The translations under genes and the position numbers were made by a program. A stretch of 64,000 nucleotides of DNA from Eriocheir sinensis (lineage: Eukaryota > Arthropoda > Malacostraca > Decapoda > Varunidae), in contig NC_066535.1 of the NCBI RefSeq assembly GCF_024679095.1, positions 3,219,861 through 3,283,860 on the forward strand, written 5' to 3'. Below the pieces are notes generated by a model. That model ran no database searches, was not told where the DNA came from, and was given only the letters and a program-made list of their open reading frames with translations. This document shows positions 40,801 through 53,012 of this stretch, in pieces (within the stretch, counting starts at the first letter, position 1; each line of letters begins with the position of its first letter).

Positions 40801-43106
40801 ACCTAACTTATTATTTTATATTCATCAAATAGCCCAAAAAATATTCATATTTAACTTGGCACATCAAAATGCACACAAAATAACCCGAATGAGCAATATT
40901 GAGTGTAATTATGTGCTCATGACCAAAAAAAAAAAAGTCACAGTTTCACATTTACATAGTCATGCTTGATAGCCCATGCATTCACTATTTATTGACCAAT
41001 TGCAGTGGTTCTGGTCTTAATTTGATCCTCAATGCTTACTCTTCAAAATGAAAGTAATAAATTTTGTTATGGTTCTACCTGATTCGTGCATACCTATGCC
41101 TAATCCTTAGGAAGCGTGTTCTCAAAAGTGATTTTTTTTTAAAGAAAAACTGTATTTTGAATGCTATCTTCTCTGTTAATAATGACCAGGTTTTACTGAA
41201 ATTTTTATTTTGGACACATAACATCCTAAACTAAATAATGGTTGGAGGACTTTTTCCTATCTTTATTGTAAGCTTGCAAAATATTTCCTGAAATTCAATT
41301 TTCCATTTCAGAAAGTTAAAAAATATGTCAGAGAGAATAAGTGCTTGTCAAAAATCAGCTAATCAATTTAGAATTAATTCCTCCAAGCATATTGTAGGGA
41401 CAAGACCACAGAACATGTCCTAGAAAGGTGAAATCAAATTACATGATAGGTACTGAGAAGATAGGCTTCAAAATATTGCAATTTTTAACATTTTTAGTAT
41501 AATACTTTTATTAAAGTCATCCTTTTTCAATGTAGAAATCTGAATTTTGGTCAGAAGTATTATATTAATTATTATGCCATTAAGTGGACACAATTCAAGA
41601 CGAGCGGATGATTTTGATTGCACCACCAAGAGTAAATCCTGGCTTAAGTCCTTAAGACTATGGACATTGAATCGATAAACGTAATGTTCTGAGTGTGAGG
41701 ATCTGGCAACACTGGGTCTCCGTCGGTGTACACGTGCGGGCGATTAGGTGTCCGGAGTATCATGTGACCTGTCTTTATGCAGTCCATGTAGCGTCGTGGC
41801 CTTAACATGGATTCCCTCCCCATAGCAACGGAGGCTTGGTCCGGCCACACAGTCCACCTGCTGCTTGTTGTTGTTTTTATCTTGTGTGCGATGTGAACTT
41901 TGAGAAATCTTTAGACTTTGGTTAGTGTATGTTTATCTGTTTTGAGGCTGTGGATGTATTGTTGTCTTATACATTCAAATACACTTAGGGTCTAGAGCAG
42001 TGTTTTTTTTTTTATAATTTGGAGCCATGGTTTTCAGGGGGCCACAGCTAGAATTTAGTGGTCGTGATGGTATGTTTGGAGGGTTGTGAAATCCTATCAT
42101 TGTCAGAGTAGAATACAGTATTTTGCGTGCTGGTTTATTTATTTTTCTTATTATTTTTCGGTACAGGTATGCAGTCAGTCAGGTACAGTTCAGGGCAAAA
42201 CTTCCTTGATCTCATTCTGATTCGCCTGCCGGTGACACTTGTAAGAATTAGCCATACCCAGAATTGAGATCGCACTGAGTCCTTTACATAATGTTTACAA
42301 TTTATTGGTGATTTACGCCTTTCCTCTTATCGGATAACCACATACAACGGTTGGTTGTAGTCAGGTATGAGATGCACTTTAATCTGGGACTCTAAAATTA
42401 ATCGATTTACCAAAAATAAACAACTTAATTCGTCTTCCCGAAATGTAAGAAAATATGAATAACGATTAGTAATTGAAAACAATGAAATAAATAACTGAAG
42501 GCGATCACAGCGTAATATTTTCCATGCTTATTTGTAAAAGGCTTGGGAGAGGGAAGGAAGTGCTAAGACATCCTCAAAGGTAGAATGAAAAAAAAAAAAA
42601 GGGATTAATGACAAGCAATGGAGGAAGCTAAAATTTGTTAACCCGGACGTTGCAATCGGCCGTATCCTCCGCGGCTCAAAGATCAAGGAAATGGAGTAGA
42701 GCACCGTGGCGCTTTGCTGTTCGGTCCCCGGGGGTGGCCATGACGGCTTTTTTCAGTCGTGTTTAGGATCTTTATTGTCGTTCACGCTGCGAGGAAGACT
42801 GTCCCGGTGATGTAGATGACTTAAAAGGATGGCCGCCACTACTTTTTATGGTGATGGGATCTTTATTAGCGATCGTGCGTTTTAGTGATGTCAAGGAACA
42901 GGGGAAGTCCAATTCAACTTATCGGTCGTGTGGCAGAGAAAGTCTTAGTGATGTTAAGGAGTAGAAGACGACCAACTATATTTAATATTGTCAGTCATGT
43001 GGGAGAGAAACAATCTTCGTGAAGGCATGCAGTGGCAGACGACAAACTTAAAAGGAATTGATTGCACAGCTTGAGGATCATGGATGCAACGAAACACCTA
43101 ACCTTT

Positions 43107-43109
<3 letters not shown>
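40801..43109. other. Longest repeat-poor stretch, AT-rich, no gene found
   Basis: About 2.3 kb without microsatellites or recognisable repeats. Frames are short on both strands. A GC-balanced piece at 41640-41860 has a 68-residue minus-strand frame without recognisable motif. Part could be the eroded 3' portion of the MULE-like element. Confidence 0.4.
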
Positions 43110-43192
<83 letters not shown>

Positions 43193-43210
43193 GTGTGTGT
43201 GTGTGTGTGT
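43110..43210. repeat. (AT)n-(GT)n compound microsatellite
   Basis: 83 bp of AT switching to GT near 43192. Confidence 0.97.
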
Positions 43211-43337
43211 AAACAAAGCAATAAGTAAAGCAACAAATTAAAAAAAATATAAACCGTTCGAAAAATAGATTAAGTTGCAAATAAGAACTATTGATTATCA
43301 CTTCCACCTTTACATTTGCACTTCCTCCTTTTCCTGG

Positions 43338-43338
<1 letters not shown>

Positions 43339-43430
<92 letters not shown>
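43339..43430. repeat. (CA)n microsatellite, 92 bp
   Basis: Pure CA. Confidence 0.98.
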
Positions 43431-43432
<2 letters not shown>

Positions 43433-43474
43433 CAAACACGATCGTGTAAGACACACATGTAACCTTATTTTGCA

Positions 43475-43477
<3 letters not shown>

Positions 43478-43516
<39 letters not shown>
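43478..43516. repeat. (GT)n microsatellite
   Basis: 39 bp of GT. Together with the (CA)n 48 bp upstream it makes a potential hairpin. Confidence 0.96.
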
Positions 43517-43518
<2 letters not shown>

Positions 43519-43616
43519 GCTGGTCAGGTAGGAAGAATAATCAACAGCCAGCATAACAAAACCAAAGAACCTTGTGTTCGAATTTCCTTACTACCTTCCC
43601 TTACTTCCTCTGTCCT

Positions 43617-43618
<2 letters not shown>

Positions 43619-43686
<68 letters not shown>
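43619..43686. repeat. (GA)n microsatellite
   Basis: 68 bp of GA. Confidence 0.97.
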
Positions 43687-43689
<3 letters not shown>

Positions 43690-43962
43690 AACCATCTGTG
43701 ATACCGAGAAGTTCTAATACTGAGAACCTTAGAAGCGTCCAAATTATAAGAAAACCTCATTGGAAATACGTCTTTGTATATATTTACTGTCATAATTTCT
43801 TATTTACGGTAATCTGTTTATATATCCGTATTTTGCCGAATAGGATCAGTGCGATAGTCCACCACAAAGTCATTGTAAGCATTCTAACCAAACTATGCTC
43901 TCCATAATGATCCGTTTTTTCTACTCAACACCCGCCACGAATGAGATTATTACTATTGTTTC

Positions 43963-43964
<2 letters not shown>

Positions 43965-44011
<47 letters not shown>
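43965..44011. repeat. (GT)n microsatellite
   Basis: 47 bp of GT. Confidence 0.96.
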
Positions 44012-44014
<3 letters not shown>

Positions 44015-44106
44015 TAGGTGGTTCAAGATTCTGGAAAAAAACTCTTGTATTAGCATTTGTTTGGATTTCGCGCGGCTCCTGTGACGAAGATGTCCAAACC
44101 AGCAGG

Positions 44107-44190
44107 GGCCGTATTCTCAAACCTTTCCGCGCCCAAGTACACATTATTGACAAGTCTTTCGTAGGCGTTTCAGGCATTTCCAGGGGTCCA
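44107..44190 (-). mobile_element. F1 MITE (subfamily a), partial
   Basis: Starts ggccgtattctcaaacctt, then cgcccaagtacaca, tgacaagtctttcgtagg and gcatttccaggggt. The distal half is missing. Confidence 0.75.
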
Positions 44191-44266
44191 AGCTCTCCTG
44201 ATCTATGGCTCGTGGTCGGAGGTGATGGATGAAACGTGTGTGATGGTACGTCGTGGATTAGAGGGA

Positions 44267-44300
44267 GGTGGTGGTGGTGGTGGTGATGGTGGTGGTGGTA
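44267..44300. repeat. (GGT)n microsatellite
   Basis: GGT units with one GAT interruption. Confidence 0.88.
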
Positions 44301-44374
44301 GGGGTAGCCTGAATAGGTTTTGTGGTGGTGGAGTGTATGACAAAAAACCCTTTGAATTATGATGGTCAGGTTAA

Positions 44375-44614
44375 GGGGCTATTACACTGGGCAAATTTTC
44401 CGTGGATCTTCAGTCAAACCACGATTTCCGCTGCCGGGGTTCTCATATTTCCGTGGTTTTCTGACGTGTCCACGATCTTCCAAAGCTACAGTAGATTTCA
44501 CCAAAGGACGACGGTATTACTCACCATCATCATCAGCAGCAATAACAAGAAACAAATGAGAACCACGCTAGCGAAAATCGTGGTTTGACTGAAGATCCAC
44601 GGAAAATTTGCCCC
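44375..44614. mobile_element. MITE T6, 240 bp, TTAA-flanked
   Basis: The left end reads GGGGCTATTACACTGGGCAA and continues attttccgtggatcttcagt, caaaccacgattt. The right end, reverse complemented, reads GGGGCAAATTTTCCGTGGAT and then follows the left arm through caaaccacgattttcgct to ggttctcat. The arms are about 60-75 bp. The right one lacks about 13 bp present in the left, between two GGGC words. TTAA lies at both borders (44371-44374 and 44615-44618), as in piggyBac- and Kolobok-type insertions. The middle has CAT/CAG triplets. No coding capacity. Confidence 0.86.
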
Positions 44615-44618
44615 TTAA

Positions 44619-44977
44619 CTTTATTTACCTATGTAGTTATTGTCCTCTTACCTCATTCCTACCATCTTTATCTTCCCATATATTGATCTTATTTGATTAT
44701 TGTCTCCATGTTATCTCTTTCATTCATGGTAGTAAATCTGACAACATAAAAAAAGTATATAACTGAGAGGGTTTTGTCCTCTTGTGCACTCTTAACTGAG
44801 GGGGGAATTGTAAGCAGGGTGGTTGTCGTATGGATTGTCTTAGAGATTGTTTGTCTGGACTCAGTGGTGGTGACATGGGTGAGGTGCTGGTGGTGCTGAG
44901 TGTCACGGGGATTTGATATTTGTAACTGATACGGCAAGAAAAAAAAATAATTCGCAGCAGGAAGTCCAGTTATTATG

Positions 44978-44979
<2 letters not shown>
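44619..44979. other. Unique spacer
   Basis: No feature seen. Confidence 0.45.
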
Positions 44980-45020
<41 letters not shown>

Positions 45021-45036
45021 CAAATAACCCCCACCC

Positions 45037-45111
<75 letters not shown>
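44980..45111. repeat. (CA)n / (CT)n-(CA)n compound microsatellites
   Basis: CA at 44980-45018, unique 45019-45039, then CT at 45040-45069 running directly into CA at 45070-45111. Confidence 0.96.
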
Positions 45112-45113
<2 letters not shown>

Positions 45114-45365
45114 AGTCTCGAATATCATCATCATCAACAACAGCAAACACCTTGTATTCCAGTTCTCTTTTCACTGTTAGTTCTCTCGACGCTTCCTCTT
45201 CTTCAACGAGACGAACGGACTGCCTTAACTTGTTTACTGTTGACTGCTTAACCGTGCATCAGGATTTCACAAGGGCCTTTCAGACGTGCAAGCTTTTTCG
45301 AAATTATTGTTATTCTTCGTACTACTGTTTACTTCTTCTTCACCGTACTACAGTTATTGCTAAGT

Positions 45366-45368
<3 letters not shown>

Positions 45369-45424
<56 letters not shown>
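45369..45424. repeat. (CT)n microsatellite
   Basis: 56 bp of CT followed by a C run. Confidence 0.96.
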
Positions 45425-45425
<1 letters not shown>

Positions 45426-46285
45426 CCCCCCCCCTTCACATATACACACACAGTAACGATCTCGTATATAGTGTTGCCTACTGTACTACGTTATCTCTAT
45501 TTCTTTCAACGTCTTTGGTATAGCGTTGCGTATCAAAACAACAACAACACACACAAAAAAAGACTATCACGGTCCTTAGTGTATTTTTTCTCACGTCCTA
45601 CTTAAGCCTCTATATTGGACTGGATGGAGTCTTATTGGTGGTGGTGGTGGTGGACTGTCAGCCAGTCCACATGTTCTTACACGTGAGAGAGAGGGGATGG
45701 GTGGGCGGGTGGGTGGGTGAGGATGGTTGCCAGGTGAGGTTCTGTTAGCACACCGTTAATTAACCATGCTGTGGGTGGGACGGAGCGGCATGTTGACAGA
45801 CAGGTGACCAGGTGAGAGAGAGGGAGAGAAGGACATCAAAAGTGGAGGGGGTGAGGCGGGAGGGATGAAAGGGGAGGGGGGGGGATGTGTGGAGTGTTTA
45901 TTTGTTCATTTGTGTTATTTGGTTAATTTATCTTGCTTTATCTCTCCTCCGTCTTTCTCTTTTTTTAGTTCATTTTCCGTCTGATTTTTTTTTTTTTTTG
46001 GTGTTTCCTTTAATTACTCTCTCGTATCTTTATCTTCTATCTATAGCATTCTCTCGCCTCAGTCCGATCATGTTTAATTACTGTTTGAAGAGTGTTATTA
46101 TCTCTTATCTTTCTTATATTCTCTCTTATTCTAGTTCATCTTTGTGTGATATTTTTGGCTGTCTCCTCTAATCACTCTCTCTTTATCTCCTATCTCTTGC
46201 TTCAGTCCATCCTTGTTTAGCTACTAATCCAAGTGTGTTTCTGTTCATTAGGAAAACTTACTATTGTGTCAAAGAGTCTTATGTC
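45425..46285. other. Spacer, T/C-rich in its right half
   Basis: Includes a GGT block (45638-45652), gggtgggtgg repeats near 45700 and T-rich low complexity at 45890-46250. The frame at 45887-46171 is a low-complexity shadow. Confidence 0.5.
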
Positions 46286-46502
46286 GGTATTATCAGACGC
46301 CTCCGCCTCTCACATTAGCTCTTTCCACAGGCCAAAAACGAAATCAGTCGGGTTCTAAAGTGTGGTATTTTAGGTTCACGGTACAGAAGAAGGGTCGCAC
46401 CACCACCAGGGTTATAAAGCTATCCCTGGAAATGCCCACAACTCCCACGAAAGCCTTGTCAAATATGTGTGCTTGGGCCCCGAAATGTTTAAGAATACGA
46501 CT
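46286..46502 (+). mobile_element. F1 MITE (subfamily a), complete
   Basis: 217 bp, starting ggtattatcagacgcc and ending tgtttaagaatacga. Interior landmarks: aaatcagtcgggttct, aggttcacggtacagaagaa, accaccagggttataaa, ctggaaatgcccacaact, aaagccttgtcaaatatg. The best single reference copy on the + strand. Confidence 0.9.
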
Positions 46503-46780
46503 CTTACTATTGTGCATTGCGTGTCGAATAACATAAGAACACAAGAACACGAGGAGACTATAAGAGGCCAAGTTTTACGTTTCATTTAGAAGATCGGCTC
46601 GTGTGTCAAAGTATTATTATATACCTGTCAAATCTTACGTTTTTTGCGTAAGTCTTACGTAATTTCGGTGATTTTCAAGTCTTACGGCGTAAGTTGAAAA
46701 TCTTACGTTTTTTCTCCGCTTGCGATGTTTTTTTTTTTTAATATGCTAGAGAAAGCCAGGTCTTGTACTGCCGAGTACAG

Positions 46781-46834
46781 CAAAGAGCATCAGTGAGCTG
46801 CAGTAGGTTCACTGCAGCTCACTGATGCTCTTTG
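46781..46834. repeat. Inverted repeat, 24-bp perfect stem, 6-base loop
   Basis: caaagagcatcagtgagctg plus cagt at 46781-46804 is the exact reverse complement of 46811-46834. Confidence 0.95.
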
Positions 46835-46847
46835 TTGTGCTGTTGTA

Positions 46848-46947
46848 CACAATGTAAACACATGACACAGTATGAACACCACATAATGAAAAACAGTACT
46901 GTGTTTCATTATGTGGTGTTCATACTGTGTCATGTGTTTACATTGTG
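46848..46947. repeat. 100-bp near-perfect palindrome
   Basis: Positions 46848-46891 are the exact reverse complement of 46904-46947 (44 bp). The 12 bases between them contain the palindrome acagtactgt, leaving only one mismatched pair, so the whole 100 bp is almost a spacer-free palindrome. Confidence 0.95.
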
Positions 46948-47149
46948 TTTTCATTTTGCATTTGTTTTTTAAACAAATAAATATTGAATGACAAAAACTA
47001 TGGTTTTCTTATGGTTTAATTACCGTTTTATACACAAACTTATGGTCTCTAACGCAAAATCTTATGGCAAGACACCACAGTAGCTTGACAGGCATGTTAT
47101 TATTGTTCTTCCTTACGTGTCAAAGAGGATAAGACATATGGACGTAAAG

Positions 47150-47660
47150 AGTCTGCAATAGGCCGAGCGTTATGGTTCATTGGGAGGACTCGGTAGAGTG
47201 TGGAAGCATCATTGTTCCTTGGGTGTTGAGAAACGTAAGAACATGAGGACATCAGAACATAAGAACATAAGAGGCCGAGTGTTATGGTTAATTGGGAGAA
47301 CTTGGTAGAGTGTAGAAGCATCAATGTTCCTTGGGTGTCGAGAAACGTAAGAACATAAGGATACAAGAACATAAGGAGAGAAGAACATAGGAACATAAGA
47401 GGCCGAGTGTTATGGTTAATTGGGAGAACTTGGTAGAGTGTGGAAACATCATTGTTCCTTGGGTGTCGAGAAACGTAAGAACATGATATCAGAACATAAG
47501 AACATAAGAACATAAGAGGCCGAGTGTTATGGTTAATTGGGAGGACTTGGTAGAGTGTGGAAGCATCATTGTTCCTTGAGTGTCGAGAAACGTAAGAACA
47601 TGACACAAGAACATCAGAGCATAAGAACATAAGAGGCCGAGTGTTATGGTTCACTGGGAA
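47150..47660. repeat. ~117-bp tandem repeat, five copies
   Basis: The motif gttatggtt(a/c)a(t/c)tggga occurs at about 47169, 47281, 47409, 47526 and 47643. Each unit carries ggtagagtgt, attgttccttg and cgagaaacgtaagaacat, plus a variable number of aacataag units. The 184-residue minus-strand frame is a shadow. Confidence 0.92.
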
Positions 47661-47839
47661 GACTGGCTAGAATGCCCCTTTCACCCCCCATGGCTACCTT
47701 TCCCCTCGTTAATATGGGCTTGGGGGGTGGGGAGGACAGGTGTACTTGCTATAGGTGCGCTGTGCTGTATGCTCCTCACGGGTCATAGGGACGAGTGGAT
47801 CAGCACGTATACACTCTCTATGTCTGCTTAGTACTCACC

Positions 47840-48310
47840 TGTTGCCTCCATTCTAACCTTCTTCCATTACCTTGATCTCGAGTATTGTTTGTGTATGTAG
47901 GTGTTGTTATTATGTTTTTCGTTTTTATTTTTTTATCTTCTAGTTATCTTCCTTATGTGTTATTTATCTCCCTCCATTCTTACCCTCTTCCATTACCTTT
48001 ATCTCTAGTAATGTTTGTTTATCTAGGTATTGTTACTGTGTTATTTTTCGTTCCTATTTTTTTTACTTATCTTCTTTATGTGGTATTTATCTCCCTCCAT
48101 TTTCTTTATCTTGCCTCCATTCTTACCCTCTTCCATTACCTTTATCTCTAGTAATGTTTGTTTATGTTGGTGTTGTTATTATGTTGTTTTTCGTTCCTAT
48201 TTTCTTTACTTATCTTCTTTATGTGGTATTTCTCTCCCTCCATTTTCTTTATCTTGCTTTACATGTATATTATTGTTTTCATGTTGTCTCTCATCCCATT
48301 TTCTTTATCT
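47840..48310. repeat. ~140-150-bp T/C-rich tandem repeat
   Basis: ccattacctttatctctag and taatgtttgttta, then ctccctccattttcttta, recur near 47860, 47990 and 48140. Confidence 0.8.
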
Positions 48311-48319
48311 TCCCTTATA

Positions 48320-49089
<770 letters not shown>

Positions 49090-49925
49090 CGTCTTCTCTT
49101 TATTCTCTTAGGTCTCCATTTCTTCCGATTATTGTCTTCTTTTCCTCTTTATTCTCTTAGGTCTCCATTTCTTCCGATTATTGTCTTCTTTTCCTCTTTA
49201 TTCTCTTATGTCTCCATTTCTTCCGATTGTTGTCTTCTTTTCCTCTTTATTCTCTTAGGTCTCCATTTCTTCCGATTGTTGTCTTCTTTTTCTCTTTATT
49301 CTCTTAGGTCTCCATTTCTTACGATTATTGTCTTCTTTTTCTCTTTATTCTCTTAGGTCTCCATTTCTTACGATTGTTGTCTTCTTTTCCTCTTTATTCT
49401 CTTAGGTCTCCATTTCTTCCGATTATTGTCTTCTTTTCCTCTTTATTCTCTTAGGTCTCCATTTCTTCCGATTATTGTCTTCTTTTCCTCTTTATTCTCT
49501 TAGGTCTCCATTTCTTCCGATTATTGTCTTCTTTTCCTCTTTATTCTCTTAGGTCTCCATTTCTTCCGATTATTGTCTTCTTTTCCTCTTTATTCTCTTA
49601 GGTCTCCATTTCTTACGATTATTATCTTCTTTTTCTCCTTATTCTCTTAGATCTCCATTTCTTCCGATTATTGTCTTCTTTTCCTCTTTATTCTCTTAGG
49701 TCTCCATTTCTAACGATTGTTGTCTTCTTTTCCTCTTTATTCTCTTAGGTCTCCATTTCTTCCGATTATTGTCTTCTTTTCCTCTTTATTCTCTTAGGTC
49801 TCCATTTCTTACGATTATTGTCTTCTTTTCCTCTTTATTCTCTTAGGTCTCCATTTCTTCCGATTATTGTCTTCTTTTCCTCTTTATTCTCTTAGGTCTC
49901 CATTTCTTCCGATTATTGTCTTCTG
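49090..49925. repeat. 49-bp minisatellite, about 17 copies
   Basis: The unit contains ctcttaggtctccatttctt, then ccgattattgtcttcttttc and a ctctttatt segment, with ctta at 49107 and 49156 fixing a 49-bp step. Copies differ by one or two bases (ttccg/ttacg, ttatt/ttgtt). Very homogeneous. Confidence 0.97.
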
Positions 49926-50630
49926 TTCCTTTAGTCGCCTTCCTTTTCTTCCTTCCATCTTAGTTTCTTACTCATTTTTTTCTCCTTCACTCTTTAGTCT
50001 TCCTTTTTTTCCTTTCACTTCTCCATTTTCACCTCGTTAGCTAAGCACACTCCATTTCACCTCCCTCTTATTTTCACCTAGCATCTTCCCTTTCTTTCTT
50101 TTATCCTAATTCAGCATTCATTCTTTTTTCTCTTCCATTTATTCGTTTTCCATTTATCATTTTTGTGGGGTTCTTGAAAGGTCTGGACTTCCGAAAATCC
50201 CGTAAATTGCCTTTCCGCGTGGTCCGTTTCCTCTGAGTCCTTCCTCTCTCTCCGTTTCTTACTGCAACGCGCCGTGCCCTCTCCTCCCACGGGCTTCCCT
50301 GACCTCAGTACACAGTCCTCTTGCCATACTCTGCCGTTTTTTTCTGTGCAACGCACGCTAAAAAACGCCCTAACGGCTATTATTAATTATTAATAAAACA
50401 CATGCAATTGGTCATGTCATCATGCATCTCAGCACATAGCACATAGCGTTGGCATAAATAATAAATAATGAATAGCTATATTGCTGCTCCCTGCCTTCTA
50501 GTTTCCGTCTGTGATCTGTGACTACTTCCCGCTCTCTCAATCAAAATGGTGGGGACTCCCGCGGTAATTTTCCACAGGCTACTCCCTGAATAATGAAATC
50601 ATGACAATTTAACATCCTCACTTCCAGTTC
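49926..50630. other. T/C-rich spacer, then mixed sequence
   Basis: No repeat unit or gene recognised. The 81-residue minus-strand frame at 50111-50356 is Lys/Glu/Arg-rich because of the T/C bias. Confidence 0.45.
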
Positions 50631-51370
50631 GTAACCCAAACACATGCCGTTTCTGCCTTCAATATTTGTTTCCTCATCCGTTTCTTATTCTCTCTCTGCA
50701 CCCAATGTCTTCCTATTACCCCTTCCTCACTCGCAAGCCAGACACACTCCATTGTCGCCTCCAAGTTATGCTTACCACTCGTTGCATATTCTCTCCTCAC
50801 CCAGATGTCTTCCGTTTACCAGTCCACATGCACAACTGCCATTCGTAAGTCAAGCAAACATTCCACTTCGCCTTCCATAACTGTTTTACCATTCGTTTCT
50901 TATTCTTTCTTCAGCTAATGCATTCCTATTACCGTTACACATTTTAATTTCCAGGTCGTAAATCAGACAGCCTCAAATTCGCCTTCAGTTTATGCTTTAC
51001 CACTCCTTTCTTATTCTTTCTTCATCCAGTGTCTTCCTTGTTAGTCTTTTATTTATTTTTTCGTAACCCACACACACTCCGATACAGCTTCCAGTTATGC
51101 TTCACCTCTCCTCTCTTATTCTCTCTTGATCTTACTGTCTCCCTTTTCCTCTTCCTCATGTCCATTCATCACGCACAGGCCTTCAATATTGTTTTATCAC
51201 TTGTTTTTCTATTCTCTCGCCGCACAGTATCTTCCTTTTACCTTATCGCACCTTCATTTCACTTCCATTTATGCTTCACCACTCGTTTCTTATTCTCTCC
51301 CTTCACCCAGATGTCTTCCTTTTGCCCTTCCTCATGTCCATTCACCACCTGCAAGCCAGCCAGACACACT
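50630..51370. repeat. Degenerate ~120-150-bp tandem repeat
   Basis: The chain accactcgtttcttattctct, tcaccca(g)atgtcttcc and gcaagccagacacactcc recurs about six times with drift (near 50680, 50800, 50890, 51005, 51100 and 51280). Confidence 0.75.
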
Positions 51371-51765
51371 CCCCCTCGGTATTCAGGGACATTCTTTCTC
51401 CGCGCGCACTTTACTTCCTCTGACGCACGGATTCGCTCTACGCGGGCTTGTGTATCCGCGGCACGAATTGCTCATGCATGCCTTTGTCTATTGAATTTCT
51501 GCGTGAATTTCCTCGTTTTACATGTGGTAAGGACGTAGGGTGAACTTTCATGCCATGGAGTGATCTTGTTTGTGATTCACCGGAGCACCTGGGCCGCATT
51601 TTTTTCTTTCTGTCTTTCTTTTTGGTTCGTATGTCGCGTCTCCGTCCCTGAATACGAGTGTCATTGGGAGCGACTCGGGGCCAAGAATGGTATAACTTGA
51701 GTGAGCGTCATCTCCTGAAACTTAATAGGCTTTCTTATATAATCTGACCCGTTTTTTTTTATACT
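51371..51765. other. Unique spacer
   Basis: No feature seen. Confidence 0.45.
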
Positions 51766-52495
51766 TCATGTCTGTTGTTTTTTTCTCTGGTTTTCTTTCT
51801 TGTCTTTTCTTTTGTTATCTTTTTTGTTTTCTTTCCTTGTCTTCTTTTTTTGTCTTTCTTTTTTTTGGTTTACTTTCTTGTTTTCTTTTCTGGTTTTCTC
51901 TCTTGTCTTCTTTTCTTGTTTTCTTTTTTGTCTTCCTTTTCTGGTTTTCTTTCTGGTTTTCTTTCTTGTCTTCCGTTCTGATCTTCTTTCTTGTCTTCTT
52001 TTCTGGTTTTCTGTCTTGTCTTCTTTCCTAGTTTTCTTTCTTGTCTTCTTTTCAAATCTTCTTTCTAATCTTCTTTCTTGTCTTTTTTCTAATCTTCTTG
52101 TCTTTTTTTCTAGTCTTTCTTGTCTTCCTTTCTGATCTTCTTGTCTTCTTTTCTTGTTTTCTTTCTTGGTTTCTTTCCTAGTTTTCTTTCTTGTCTTTTT
52201 TTCTAACCTTTACTGTCTTCTTTTCAAATCTCTTATCTTCTTTTCTAATCTTCTTTCTTGTCTTTTTTCTAATCTTCTTTCTTGTTTTTTCTGATCTTCT
52301 TTCTTGTCTTCCTTTCTGGTTTTCTTTTTTGTCTTCTTTCCTAGTTTTCTTTCGTCTTCTTTTCAAATCTTTCTTATCTTCTTTTCTAATCTTCTTTCTT
52401 GTATTTTTTCTAATCTTCTTTCTTGTCTTCCTTTCGGGTCTTCTTTCTTGTATTCCTTCCTGATTTTCTTTCTTGAATTTTTTTCTGGTCTTTGG
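51766..52495. repeat. T/C-rich low-complexity array (ttttctttcttgtcttc units)
   Basis: About 730 bp of short ttctttcttgtcttcttttc permutations with ctggttttc and ctaatctt variants. Phe/Leu/Ser frames on + and Lys/Arg/Glu frames on - are shadows. Confidence 0.9.
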
Positions 52496-52734
52496 AAGTG
52501 ACGAAGGATTTGCCGACTCGAATTGTTTGAAATGAATGTCTCTAAGCACAGATAGCTTAGCAATTATGGGCCACTTTATGAACGGTAGAACATAGAATGA
52601 GCAAAGATTATAGAGAAGGAACGCTGATCACTGTAATTTAAGTATAGATTTAGATCGTGCTCATAATCCTTGTTTTTTTTTTTTAGGGGATTGACTTTCT
52701 CGATCGACTGTACTGTTCATACGTTTAAATCTTG

Positions 52735-53010
52735 TTACACTCTCCTGCTACACTATCCCTTGTTACACTTTATTGTTACACTCTCGTAGTACCTCTTGTT
52801 ATACTATCTTGCTACACACTCTTTTTAAGCTATCTCTTGTTACATCAGCCCTTTATACTTTCAAATAACGACGCATAAAGACAAAAATGCAGCGCTTATC
52901 ATATTAAAGACTTGCTACACTCTCTTTTTACGCTTTCTCTTGTTACATCAGCCCTTCAAACTTTCAAATAACGACGCATGAAAACAAAAATGCAACGCTC
53001 TCATATTAAA
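52735..53010. repeat. Short ttgttacac repeats and a ~107-bp duplication
   Basis: The chain cttgttacatcagccctt, ctttcaaataacgacgcat, acaaaaatgca(g/a)cgct and catattaaagact occurs twice (about 52807-52912 and 52914-53012), preceded by several ttgttacactct units. Confidence 0.85.
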
Positions 53011-53012
53011 GA

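Larger units (their letters stand above)
46621..47094. mobile_element. Twin-hairpin element T7, ~474 bp
   Basis: The ends are an inverted CCTGTCAA (46624-46631 and 47085-47092), extended by a weaker match. Outer 8-mers attattat and gttattat suggest an imperfect 8-bp target duplication. The left part carries several cttacg motifs in both orientations (46632-46715), and the right part related cttatgg motifs. The centre holds two inverted repeats: a 24-bp stem (46781-46804 with 46811-46834, loop 6) and a 100-bp near-perfect palindrome (46848-46947). No coding capacity. Superfamily not recognised. Confidence 0.75.

Noticed and set aside
41698..41716. F2-like end (ctggcaacactgg)
   Set aside because: Only about 13 bp match and no further F2 sequence is adjacent. 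Not enough to call a copy.
41990..42060. Possible hAT end (gcagtgttttttt...ggagccatgg)
   Set aside because: No inverted partner or target duplication found.
50111..50356. 81-residue Lys/Glu-rich minus-strand frame
   Set aside because: It is explained by the T/C-rich + strand. No recognisable domain.
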